NCBI RefSeq assembly: GCF_003259365.1
Contig: NZ_QLLY01000018.1
Coordinates: forward strand, 62,001-126,000
Direction of reading: 5' to 3'
Length of the DNA stretch: 64,000 nucleotides
Source: Streptomyces sp. PsTaAH-137
GTDB lineage: Bacteria; Actinomycetota; Actinomycetes; Streptomycetales; Streptomycetaceae
Shown: positions 35,292 to 43,487 of the stretch, one piece after another
Layout of the letters: each line of letters starts with the position of its first letter
Position numbering within the stretch: the stretch's first letter is position 1
Translations under genes and position numbers: made by a program
Notes under the pieces: generated by a model
The model's database searches: none
Seen by the model: only the letters and a program-made list of their open reading frames with translations
Told to the model about the DNA's origin: nothing

Positions 35292-35975
35292 TCAGGCGCC
35301 GAGGAACGCGCGGACCTCCGCCGCGAACTCCTCCGGCGCGTCCCGGTGGACCAGATGCCCGACCGGAAGGGTCACCAGCCGACCGCCCGGAATCCGCCGC
35401 GCCAGCTCCGCGACACCGTCCTGCGGCACGTGGCTGAGCGGCCCGCCCGCGATCACCAGCGTCTCGGCGGTGATCGCGCCGAGCCGTTCGAGCCACTGCG
35501 CGGGCGGGGTGTCGAGCTGCCGCCGGACCTGCACCACCATCTCCCAGTCGAAGGCCAGGTCTCCGTCCGGGCGGACCAGCGGCGGAGGGGTCCGCGGGCG
35601 GGGGAGCGGCACGTCCTCCAGGACCAGCCGCGTCACCCGCTCCGGCTCGGCCGCCGCCAGCAGATGGGCGACCACGCCACCCATGGAGTGCGCGACGATC
35701 CGCACCCGGTCGAGCCCCAGGGCGTCCAGGAACGCCCGCACGTCGTCCCGCATCAGCTCCAGGGAGTACCGGCCCGGCCGATCGCTGTGCCCGTGCCCGC
35801 GCAGATCGAGGGCGTACACCCGGTGATCGCGCGCGAACGCCGGCGCCACCGCCGCCCAGTCGGCGGCGCCCTCGCCCAGACCGTGCAGCAGCAGGAGCGG
35901 TACGGCGTCCGGCGGTCCCGACACCTCGTAGGACAGCAGGATCCCCGCCACTCGCACCGTGCGCCGCTCCGGCAT
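35292..35975 (-). CDS. Alpha/beta hydrolase
   Basis: Single-domain hydrolase of 227 residues. LLLLHGLGEG gives the oxyanion HG motif, the nucleophile elbow is AHSMGG (Ser near residue 97), and GHLVHRDAPEEF near the end carries the catalytic His. RGHGHSDRPGRYS follows the third strand as in ester, lactone or haloperoxidase-like hydrolases. No signal peptide is present. The substrate is unknown. It lies upstream of the riboswitch on the same strand and is probably an independent gene. Confidence 0.85.
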   Translation of the reverse strand: MPERRTVRVAGILLSYEVSGPPDAVPLLLLHGLGEGAADWAAVAPAFARDHRVYALDLRGHGHSDRPGRYSLELMRDDVRAFLDALGLDRVRIVAHSMGGVVAHLLAAAEPERVTRLVLEDVPLPRPRTPPPLVRPDGDLAFDWEMVVQVRRQLDTPPAQWLERLGAITAETLVIAGGPLSHVPQDGVAELARRIPGGRLVTLPVGHLVHRDAPEEFAAEVRAFLGA

Positions 35976-36130
35976 TTCCCCGGTACCTCCGTCCCTCTCC
36001 GGCCAACTTGCCGACCGTGAAGATCAGTTGATTCCGAGAGGCTATGCCATGGAGGAGTGTCCGGAAGTGCCGTGACGCACGTCACCGAAAAGGGCTGCCG
36101 ATCCTGGAATGCGTGGCCGGACGCGACGGC

Positions 36131-36155
36131 TGCACTGCACGTCACGTGCGGTGCA
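36131..36155. promoter_or_regulatory. 25-bp palindrome upstream of MFS gene
   Basis: TGCACTGCACGT and ACGTGCGGTGCA are inverted with one mismatch around a single C. It lies about 100 bases before the MFS start and about 155 bases before the divergent hydrolase start, a suitable operator position. Confidence 0.55.
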
Positions 36156-36257
36156 GGGGTGCCGATTTTGCCCCTGAGCGTCCGTGAATATCCTTGAACG
36201 TTCTGGAAAAAACCCGCCCGTCACACCCCGCCTGTCCTCGAAAGGTTCTTCCGCACC

Positions 36258-37475
36258 ATGCCGCTGGCCCTGTTGGCCCTGGCCGTTGTCGCGTTCGGCA
36301 TCGGCACGACCGAGTTCGCCACGATGGGGCTGCTGCCCCAGATAGCCGACGGCGTCCATGTCTCCGTGCCCCACGCGGGCAACCTCGTCTCGGCGTACGC
36401 CCTCGGTGTCGTCGTCGGCGCCCCGCTGCTCACCGGCATCGGCGCGCGCATCCCGCACAAGCGGCTGCTGCTGCTCCTGACCGGGCTCTTCGTCCTCGGC
36501 AACGCCGCGTCCGCGGTCGCCCCCTCCTTCGGCTCGCTCTTCGCCGCCCGCTTCGTGGCGGGCCTGCCGCACGGCGCGCTGTTCGGTGTCGGTGCCGTCG
36601 TCGCCTCCCGGCTCGTCGCCCCGGACCGGGCGGCCCGCGCCGTGTCGAAGATGTTCCTCGGGCTCACCGTCGCGAACATCGTCGGCGTGCCCGCCGGTAC
36701 CGCGCTCGGCCAGCAGCTCGGCTGGCGCGCCGCCTACTGGGCCGTCGCCGTCATCGGGCTCGTCGCCCTCGCCGCGCTCGCGGTCTTCGTCCCGCACCAG
36801 CCGCGCGGCGAGCAGTCCGGGATCCGGCACGAGCTGCGCGCCATGGGCAACAAGCAGGTCGCGCTCGGCCTCGCCACGGCCGTGGTGGGCTTCGGCGGTT
36901 TCTTCGCCGTCTACAGCTACCTCGTCCCGATGCTGACGCACCTCACCGGCATCTCGGACTCCTCCACCACCCTCGTCCTCGCCCTCTACGGCGTCGGTAT
37001 GACGGCCGGTACCCTCCTCGCCGGGCCGCTCACCGACCGCGCGCTGCGCCCGACCCTGTACGGCGGGCTCGCGCTCCTCGCCGCCGCGCTGGTGACGTTC
37101 TACTTCACCGTCCACAGCACGATGGCCGCGCTGGTCACGATCACCTTCATCGGGGCGATGGGCTCGCTCATCACCACGCCGGTCCAGATGCTGCTCATGG
37201 CCAAGGCGAAGAACGCCCCCACCATGGCCGCCGCCTCCAACCACTCCGCGTTCAACCTGGCCAACGCGGGGGGCGCCTGGATCGGCGGTCTCGTCATCTC
37301 GGCGGGCTGGGGCTGGGCCGCGCCCAACCTCGCCGGAGCGGTGCTCGCCGTGGCCGGTCTGGGTCTCGCGCTCGTGGCCGGTCTGACCGACCGGGGCGGC
37401 CGGAGCACCGAGGTGGCCGCGGCCTCGCCCGGCGAGAGCGCGGAGCAGCGCCCCGCACCGGCCGAGTCGAGCTGA
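36258..37475 (+). CDS. MFS efflux transporter, DHA1 (AraJ/CmlR-like)
   Basis: Twelve-helix major facilitator of 405 residues. Family features are AVVAFGIGTTEFATMGLLPQIA in helix 1, GARIPHKRLLLL (motif A region), FVAGLPHGALFGVGAVVASRL in helix 4 and the antiporter-type GVPAGTALGQQLGWRAAYW of helix 5. The group includes sugar-efflux and chloramphenicol-efflux proteins, so a toxic-metabolite or sugar pump is likely; the substrate cannot be told. ATG 36258 gives the family N-terminus directly. A 25-bp palindrome upstream may be the operator. Convergent with the DHFR-like gene. Confidence 0.85.
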   Translation: MPLALLALAVVAFGIGTTEFATMGLLPQIADGVHVSVPHAGNLVSAYALGVVVGAPLLTGIGARIPHKRLLLLLTGLFVLGNAASAVAPSFGSLFAARFVAGLPHGALFGVGAVVASRLVAPDRAARAVSKMFLGLTVANIVGVPAGTALGQQLGWRAAYWAVAVIGLVALAALAVFVPHQPRGEQSGIRHELRAMGNKQVALGLATAVVGFGGFFAVYSYLVPMLTHLTGISDSSTTLVLALYGVGMTAGTLLAGPLTDRALRPTLYGGLALLAAALVTFYFTVHSTMAALVTITFIGAMGSLITTPVQMLLMAKAKNAPTMAAASNHSAFNLANAGGAWIGGLVISAGWGWAAPNLAGAVLAVAGLGLALVAGLTDRGGRSTEVAAASPGESAEQRPAPAESS

Positions 37476-37494
37476 CCGCGGTCCCTCGCCGCGC

Positions 37495-38073
37495 TCAGGG
37501 GTGCAGGGTGGGCCGGTAGCTCAGCTCCTGGATGTCTCCGTCGAGGGTCCGGCTCTCGATCAGCTCCAGGTCGAAGTCCTCCGCTCCCGCGAAGATCGGG
37601 CCGAGTCCGGTGCGGCCGGTGATCACGGGGAAGACCGTCACCTGCACCCGGTCGACCAGTCCCGCGGCCATCAGCGCCCGGTTCATGGCCAGACTGCCGT
37701 GCGAGCGCAGCGGCACCGCGGACTCCTCCTTGAGCCGGGCGACGACATCGACGGCGTCTCCCTTCTCCAGGGTGGCGTCCGGCCAGTCGAGGGGGCCTTC
37801 CAGCGTCGACGACACCACCGTCGCGGGCAGGCCCCTCATGCGCGCGACCCAGGGGTCCCGCACGTCGGAGTCCTCGGTGCTCGCGGCCAGCATCTGCGCG
37901 AACAGCTTGTACGTGGTCGCGCCGAAGACCATCCGCTGGTCGGTGGCGTACAGATCGAGGCGGTGGGCGAGGAGCTCGGGCCCCTGCTTGCCCCAGTACC
38001 CGGTCCAGTCACCGCCGGCGGCGCCGAAGCCGTCGAGGCTGGAGAAGACGTCGAAGGTGTACGTGGTGGTCAT
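37495..38073 (-). CDS. Dihydrofolate reductase-family protein (RibD C-terminal type)
   Basis: A 192-residue reductase-fold protein. TYTFDVFSSLDGFGA opens the first strand; MVFGATTYKLFAQML and LRSHGSLAMNRALMAAGLVDRVQVTVFPVITGRT match the RibD C-terminal/DHFR superfamily, including the NADPH-binding SHGS segment. It is not a canonical folA. Such stand-alone proteins in actinobacteria are mostly uncharacterised NADPH reductases. Confidence 0.85.
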   Translation of the reverse strand: MTTTYTFDVFSSLDGFGAAGGDWTGYWGKQGPELLAHRLDLYATDQRMVFGATTYKLFAQMLAASTEDSDVRDPWVARMRGLPATVVSSTLEGPLDWPDATLEKGDAVDVVARLKEESAVPLRSHGSLAMNRALMAAGLVDRVQVTVFPVITGRTGLGPIFAGAEDFDLELIESRTLDGDIQELSYRPTLHP

Positions 38074-38360
38074 GGCGCTCTCCTTGTCCGCGGGCGGTCA
38101 CTGCTGAACGGCCCGTCGATGGGGAAGACCGTCCCGGGCGGCCGGACTCATCGCTCGAAGGCGGCTCGGTCCAGGATCTCCGCCGCGCCCCGGCGGCGCA
38201 GATCCGACAGGCCGCGCCTCGCTCCCCGGATCTGCTCCGGGGAATCCCCGGCCGAGCGCCTCCGCCGTCGCTCGTCGCGCCCGTTGGTGGGTGCGCCGAC
38301 GATTCTTCCGGGCGCCGTGGCCTCTACGCTGGAGGTGCGTCGTCAGTACGGTCAGGGCGG

Positions 38361-39164
38361 GTGGATCACATGGGATGGTCGGTATCGGTGCCGGGCATCG
38401 AGGTGTCGGTTGCCGTGCAGTCCGAGCGGACGGTCGTGCACGTCGCCGGACGCCTCGACCAGGATGCCGTGGTCGCGCTGCGGCAGCAGCTGTCGGACCA
38501 CGACCGCTGCCTGGTCCTCGACTTCAGCGGGGTCTCCTTCCTCGGGCTCGCCGGAGTGGCCCTCGTCGAGGCCGTGGCCGAACAAGTGCGGGCGGCGGGC
38601 GGTGAGTTGGAGGTCTGGGGAGTGGACGATCCTCGCCTGTGGCAGTTGCAGGAGACCGGCCGGCTGCGCGCCCTGCGCCGTCGCGCGGGCAGCGGCGTGG
38701 GAACCGCCGACCGCGCCCAGAGCCGCAATCGGCTGGTGATGCGGGAGGCGCTGGCGGCGGCCCTGCGGGTGACCGGGGCCCCGATGGGCAACGCCCAATT
38801 CCTCGACCCCGCCTCGCTGTCCCTGCGCATCACGACACAACGGGGCTTCCACCAGCCGTTCCTGGACTTCTTCCGCCGCGTCGAGACCACGGCGCACGGC
38901 AGCTCCTGCGGCGCGGCCGCCGAGCGGCGCAGCGCCGTCTTCGTCGAGGACGTCCGCCGGTCCGGACTGTTTGTGGGCACCCCGGCGGCGGAGGAGCTGG
39001 AGGACGCCGGGGTACGGGCCGTCGCCTCGCTGCCCGTGCTGTCGGCGGCGGGCGATCTGGCGGGCATGTTCTCCACCCACTTCGCCCGGCCCACCGTCTG
39101 GACGGCCGATGTGCGGCGCGAGCTGGCGTACGTGGCCGAGTCGGCGGGCCGGCTGATCCGCTGA
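38361..39164 (+). CDS. STAS-GAF two-domain protein
   Basis: A 267-residue cytoplasmic protein. Residues about 10-110 form a STAS domain (VVHVAGRLDQDAVVALRQQL, LVLDFSGVSFLGLAGVALVEAV). Residues about 130-265 form a GAF domain (MGNAQFLDPASLSLRI, GSSCGAAAERR, VASLPVLSAAGDLAGMFSTHF). In phosphorylatable anti-anti-sigma factors the loop after the strand reads D-S; here it is G62-L63, so the usual phospho-serine is absent. It may act as a ligand-sensing adaptor in the sigma-factor partner-switch network. GTG 38361 or ATG 38370 is the start. Confidence 0.8.
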   Translation: MDHMGWSVSVPGIEVSVAVQSERTVVHVAGRLDQDAVVALRQQLSDHDRCLVLDFSGVSFLGLAGVALVEAVAEQVRAAGGELEVWGVDDPRLWQLQETGRLRALRRRAGSGVGTADRAQSRNRLVMREALAAALRVTGAPMGNAQFLDPASLSLRITTQRGFHQPFLDFFRRVETTAHGSSCGAAAERRSAVFVEDVRRSGLFVGTPAAEELEDAGVRAVASLPVLSAAGDLAGMFSTHFARPTVWTADVRRELAYVAESAGRLIR

Positions 39165-39218
39165 CCGGCCGGGTGCCTCGACCGTCGGGAAGATCGTCCG
39201 TTCGGCAAAGAGATTGCA

Positions 39219-39252
39219 TGGTCTAGTCCAAAGACTTCTCTGGTCCAGTCCA
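39219..39252 (+). promoter_or_regulatory. Chitinase promoter direct repeats (TGGTCTAGTCCA / TGGTCCAGTCCA)
   Basis: Two 12-base direct repeats (39219-39230 and 39241-39252), identical but for one base, start 22 bases apart, two DNA turns. Paired repeats of this type lie in Streptomyces chitinase promoters and govern chitin induction and glucose repression. The TGGTCTAG core also resembles the DasR site. Confidence 0.8.
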
Positions 39253-39341
39253 ATCCGTTGACGTGCTCCCCTCATCGTCAAGAAGCTGTCCGCACTCGAC
39301 CCCCATCGAGCGCCTCGATCCCCCCGTGCAGGAGGAACAGA

Positions 39342-40559
39342 GTGAGACGACTTCGCGCATGTCTGGGCGCTGCCACCGCCGTCACCACCGTCGCGCTGGC
39401 CGCGAGCGCCCTGGTGGCGACCAACGCCGAGGGCGCGTCCGCGGCCCTCGGCAACCGCTGGTACGCCGCCGCCCCCTATCTGATGCCGCTCGACAACGAC
39501 CCGCCGGACGCGGGCGCCATCATGGACGCGAGCGGGCTCAAGGCCTTCCAGCTCGCGTTCATCCTGGCCCCCAGCGGAGGCGGCTGCTCGCCGACCTGGG
39601 ACGGCACCGCGCCGGTCTCCTCCGACACGGCGGTCAAGGCGAAGATCGACGCGATCCGCGCCAAGGGCGGTGACGTGTCGGTGTCCATCGGCGGCTATAA
39701 CGGCACGAAGCTCGGCCAGGCCTGCTCCGACGCGGCGTCCACCGCGGCCGCGTACCAGCAGGTCATCACCAAGTACTCGCTGAAGGCCATCGACTTCGAC
39801 CTGGAGGAGCCGGAGTACGAGAACACGGCGGCCGTCAGGAACGAGATCGGCGCCGCGAAGATCCTTCAGCAGAACAACCCCGGTCTCTACGTCTCCGTGA
39901 CCACGGCGGGCACGGCGGACGGCACCGGCTGGTTCGGCAAGCAAATGCTGCTCGAGGCGAAGTCGCAGGGCTTCACGCCGAACAACTTCTCCATCATGCC
40001 GTTCGACGGCGGGTTCAACGGAGCGGCCTCGCAGACCGCCGCGCTGACCAACTTCAACGCGATCCTGCAGTCCACGTTCGGCTGGGACCAGGCCACCGCC
40101 TACGCCCACGAGGGCTTCTCCGGCATGAACGGCCGCAGCGACACGGGGGAGATGTTCACCCAGGCCGACTTCCAGACGGTCCTCGACTACGCGACGAGCC
40201 ACGGCATGGACCGCTTCACCTTCTGGTCCCTCAACCGCGACCGCCAGTGCACCCCGGCCGACAACGGCGGGCGCACCTCCGGCACCTGCTCCAGCGTCGC
40301 GCAGAACTCCTGGGACTTCGCGAAGTACTCGGTGAAGTTCGCGGGGGCCACTCCGCCCACCACGACGCCGCCCACGTCCGGCGGCACCACGACCCCGCCG
40401 GCCACCGGCTGCAAGACGGCGTGGAGCGCGTCGTCCGTGTACACCGCGGGCAACGAGGTGAGCTACAACAGCCACAACTGGAAGGCCAAGTGGTGGACGC
40501 AGAACGAGAAGCCGACCGCCGGCGACGGCAACCCGTGGCAGGACGAAGGAGCCTGCTGA
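39342..40559 (+). CDS. Secreted chitinase, GH18 with C-terminal CBM5/12
   Basis: Extracellular enzyme of 405 residues that hydrolyses chitin. The signal peptide (RRLRACLGAATAVTTVALAASALVA) is followed by a GH18 TIM barrel starting ALGNRWYAAAPYLMP. The catalytic motif is AIDFDLE, with D151, D153 and proton donor E155. The barrel ends near residue 345. A TPPTTTPPTSGGTTTPP linker leads to a chitin-binding domain (CKTAWSASSVYTAGNEVSYNSHNWKAKWWT) of the CBM5/12 type. GTG 39342 is preceded by GGAGGA seven bases away; the longer frame reads as Pro/Arg-rich shadow. Promoter repeats upstream fit chitin-inducible control. Confidence 0.93.
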   Translation: MRRLRACLGAATAVTTVALAASALVATNAEGASAALGNRWYAAAPYLMPLDNDPPDAGAIMDASGLKAFQLAFILAPSGGGCSPTWDGTAPVSSDTAVKAKIDAIRAKGGDVSVSIGGYNGTKLGQACSDAASTAAAYQQVITKYSLKAIDFDLEEPEYENTAAVRNEIGAAKILQQNNPGLYVSVTTAGTADGTGWFGKQMLLEAKSQGFTPNNFSIMPFDGGFNGAASQTAALTNFNAILQSTFGWDQATAYAHEGFSGMNGRSDTGEMFTQADFQTVLDYATSHGMDRFTFWSLNRDRQCTPADNGGRTSGTCSSVAQNSWDFAKYSVKFAGATPPTTTPPTSGGTTTPPATGCKTAWSASSVYTAGNEVSYNSHNWKAKWWTQNEKPTAGDGNPWQDEGAC

Positions 40560-40587
40560 CCCGGTTCGACGACGGGATCTGACACCT

Positions 40588-40614
40588 GGCGGCGTCCCAC
40601 GGGGGGACGCCGCC
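40588..40614. terminator. 11-bp inverted repeat between chitinase and deaminase
   Basis: GGCGGCGTCCC (40588-40598) and GGGACGCCGCC (40604-40614) are perfectly complementary around five bases. It sits between the convergent stops at 40559 and 40624, so it probably terminates both directions. Confidence 0.8.
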
Positions 40615-40623
40615 GGGCCCGTC

Positions 40624-41637
40624 TCAGCTCGCCGTCGTGCCGTACGCGGTCAGCTCCGCCAGGAACGCCTCGCGCACCGCGGGCGCCGCCCACGAGATGT
40701 CGATGGCGTTGCGCTGCAACCGGAGCAGGTCCGCGTCGGTGAGGGCGGCGGGCTCGCGCAGGGCCGCCAGGTTCTCGGCGACGTAGCCGGGGAAGTAGGC
40801 CGGGTCGTCGGAGTTGACCGTGACCTTCACACCCTGGTCGAGCAGCGCGCGGATCTCGGCGGCCTTCATGCCGTCCGTGACATGGGCGTTGGAGATCGGG
40901 CACACGGTCAGACCGAGCCCGCGCTCGCGGATCGCCGCGATCAGGGCCGGGTCCTCGAGGGCGTTGACGCCGTGGTCGATCCGGTCGACGCCGATCTCCT
41001 CGATGACCTGCCGGATGTGCTCGGTGGAGTTCTTCTGGTCGACGTCGCAGTGCATCGTCAGCCGGAAGCCCTCGGCGCGGGCACGGGCGAACACCTCGCG
41101 GAACTTCACCGGCGGGTTGCCCGCCTCGTCCGAGTCCAGACCCACCCCGACGATCCACTCCTTGTACGGGAGCGCCTGGACCAGCGTGGCCATCGCGAAC
41201 TCGGCCTGGAAGTCACGCAGGAAGCACATCACCAGGCGGCCCTTGAAGCCGGTGGCCCGCTCGGCGTCGTCCAGGGCCCGCGTCAGACCGCGGATCACGG
41301 TGTCGAAGGCGACGCCGCGCGCGGTGTGCGCCTGCGGGTCGAAGAAGATCTCCGCGTAGCGCACGTTCTGCGCGTGCGCCTTGGCCGCGTAGGCCGCCGC
41401 GAGGTCGTAGAAGTCCTGCTCGGTACGGAGCACGGTCATGCCCTCGTAGTACACGGCGAGGAAGCCGGGCAGGTCGTCGAAGTCGTACGCGGCGCGCAGC
41501 GCGGCCTCGTCGGCGTACGGCAGCTCGATGCCGTTGCGGGCGGCCAGCGCGAACTTCAGCTCCGGCTCCAGGGTGCCCTCGATGTGCAGGTGCAGCTCGG
41601 CCTTGGGCAGGCCGGTGACAAAGGCGTCGACGGTCAT
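40624..41637 (-). CDS. Adenosine/adenine-deaminase-family amidohydrolase with altered acid motif
   Basis: Metal-dependent amidohydrolase of 337 residues in the ADA family. Zinc ligands are H16 and H18 (ELHLHIEG), H196, and D277 or D278 in NSDDPAYF; DHGVNAL has H222. ADA enzymes carry HAGE at the third ligand, whose Glu protonates the purine. Here it is H196-C-D-V-D-Q, without that Glu. The true substrate may therefore differ from adenosine, although the operon (NCS1 permease, adenine deaminase) implies a purine or similar base. It is the last gene of the operon, 27 bases after ade, and LacI-controlled through the shared promoter. Confidence 0.82.
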   Translation of the reverse strand: MTVDAFVTGLPKAELHLHIEGTLEPELKFALAARNGIELPYADEAALRAAYDFDDLPGFLAVYYEGMTVLRTEQDFYDLAAAYAAKAHAQNVRYAEIFFDPQAHTARGVAFDTVIRGLTRALDDAERATGFKGRLVMCFLRDFQAEFAMATLVQALPYKEWIVGVGLDSDEAGNPPVKFREVFARARAEGFRLTMHCDVDQKNSTEHIRQVIEEIGVDRIDHGVNALEDPALIAAIRERGLGLTVCPISNAHVTDGMKAAEIRALLDQGVKVTVNSDDPAYFPGYVAENLAALREPAALTDADLLRLQRNAIDISWAAPAVREAFLAELTAYGTTAS

Positions 41638-41664
41638 GAGGTGTGAACTCCTAGGTGAGCTGCG

Positions 41665-43440
41665 TCAGTTGGCGGCGGCGGGCTTCAGGATGTCGACGAC
41701 GTCCTGGGTGTGATAGTTCACGACGCCGAGGTCGGTGACGGCGTACTCGGGGATCGCGGTGATCTCCAGGAAGATCAAGTAGCCGAAGGCGGAGGGCAGT
41801 TCGCAGCCGAGCGCACGGGCGGCGGCCTCCAGGCGGTCCTCGGCCTCGGCCATCTCCTCGGGCACGAGGTCGGCGACGATGCCCGCGACCGGCAGCGGCA
41901 GGAACTCCTTGATCTCGCCGCCGTCCACGACGATCTGGCCGCCCCCGGCTGCCGAGAGGTGGTTGACGGCGAGCGCCATGTCCGCGCGGTCGGCGCCGAC
42001 GCAGATGATGTTGTTGTCGTCGGGCGCGGCGGAGGAGGCGATGGCGCCGGAGCGCAGCCCGAAGCCGTTGATCATCGCGGTGACCGTGGCGCCGTCGTTC
42101 TTGCCGTACCGCTCGGACACCGTGACGTACAGGGCGTCCTGCGCGAGGTCGGCGCGGACGGTGCCGTCCTCGACGGGCAGCGTCATGGGCACGCCCTTGC
42201 GGACGAACGGCACCGTGCGGTCCATCTCGACGACCAGCACGTCGGCGGAGGAGCCGTCGGCGGCCACGCCGATCCCGTCGGCGGTCACCGGGGCGACCCG
42301 GAAGGCGGGGGAGAGGGCGGCGGTGCGCTCGGGCGGCTGCGGGGCCTCGACCGTACGACCGCCTTCGGCGACCAGCTCACCGCGCGAGAACACCCGCTCG
42401 ACCTGGAAGGACTCGGGGGAGTCCACGATGAGGACGTCCGCGTAGCGGCCCGGCGTGATCGAGCCGACGAGGTGGTCGATGCGGTACATCTCGGCGCAGT
42501 TCAGCGTCGCCATCTGGATCGCCTCGACCGGCTTCACACCCGCCTTGATCGCCATCCGGACGAGCTTGTCGAGGTGGCCCTCGCGCAGGATGTCGGCGAC
42601 GTGCATGTCGTCGGTGCACAGGCCGACGCGGCGCGACTGCGCGCCGAACTCGGTGATGGTGCGCACGTTCTCGTTCATGAAGTGCGCCACCGACGACTCG
42701 CGGATCAGCAGCGACATGCCGGCGCGCAGCTTCTCCAACGCCTCCTCGGCGGTGTAGCTCTCGTGGTCGAGGCGGACACCGGCGGCGGACAGCGCGTTGA
42801 TGGTGGTCTGCGCGGCCATGGGGGCGCAGCCGAAGATCGGCAGCCGGTTGCGGTGCGCGAGTTCGAGGGCCTGGAGTACCTTCGGGTCGCGGTTGAGGAC
42901 GAACTCGGCGACGGTCTCCCACACGCCGAAGCAGTCCGCCCCGCCCTGCGCCTCGGCGTGGTCCTCGGGCCCGAAGCGGAAGCCGACCGTCGTCTCCGGC
43001 AGGGTGTACGGCGTCTTGAACGGCGCACCCCAGAAGATCTTCATCGGCGACGCGTCGGCCTCGCGCAGCGCCTCGCGCACCCCCTCGGGACCGGCGACCA
43101 CGAGGAACTGGTCGAGTCCGGAGACGACCGACGTCGTACCGAAGCGGACGGCGGCGTCGGCGAACATCGTCACCGACAGCTTCGAGCACTCCAGGTGCAG
43201 ATGGCCGTCGATCAGACCCGGGGTGAGGTACTTGCCGGTCGCGTCGACGAACTCGGTGTCCGGGCCCTCGTACGCGCTGACGTCGCCCGTGGCGGCGACG
43301 CGGTCGCCGGTGATGGCGACATCGGCCGGGTAGATCTCGCCGGTGCAGACGTTGACGAGCTGCCCGCCCTTGATGATCCGGTCGGCCTTCACGACGCCCT
43401 CGGAGGCGTCGATCAGGGTGCGGAGGCTGGGGTGGTTCAT
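41665..43440 (-). CDS. ade: Adenine deaminase
   Basis: Amidohydrolase of 591 residues that converts adenine to hypoxanthine and ammonia. The N-terminal beta domain (GGQLVNVCTGEIYPADVAI) is followed by the metal motif PGLIDGHLHLECSKLS, the LCTDDMHVADIL segment and YADVLIVD typical of the Ade family. The C-terminal adenine-deaminase domain includes VAVNHLSAAGGGQIVVDGGEIKEFLPLPVAGIVAD. ATG 43440 has GGAG upstream; the longer open frame enters the permease gene. Expressed between the permease and the second deaminase, 47 and 27 bases from them. Confidence 0.92.
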   Translation of the reverse strand: MNHPSLRTLIDASEGVVKADRIIKGGQLVNVCTGEIYPADVAITGDRVAATGDVSAYEGPDTEFVDATGKYLTPGLIDGHLHLECSKLSVTMFADAAVRFGTTSVVSGLDQFLVVAGPEGVREALREADASPMKIFWGAPFKTPYTLPETTVGFRFGPEDHAEAQGGADCFGVWETVAEFVLNRDPKVLQALELAHRNRLPIFGCAPMAAQTTINALSAAGVRLDHESYTAEEALEKLRAGMSLLIRESSVAHFMNENVRTITEFGAQSRRVGLCTDDMHVADILREGHLDKLVRMAIKAGVKPVEAIQMATLNCAEMYRIDHLVGSITPGRYADVLIVDSPESFQVERVFSRGELVAEGGRTVEAPQPPERTAALSPAFRVAPVTADGIGVAADGSSADVLVVEMDRTVPFVRKGVPMTLPVEDGTVRADLAQDALYVTVSERYGKNDGATVTAMINGFGLRSGAIASSAAPDDNNIICVGADRADMALAVNHLSAAGGGQIVVDGGEIKEFLPLPVAGIVADLVPEEMAEAEDRLEAAARALGCELPSAFGYLIFLEITAIPEYAVTDLGVVNYHTQDVVDILKPAAAN

Positions 43441-43487
43441 GGGGTTCGCTCCAGAGCGCGTACGGAGAAAAGAGGGGGAGGGAAGTC

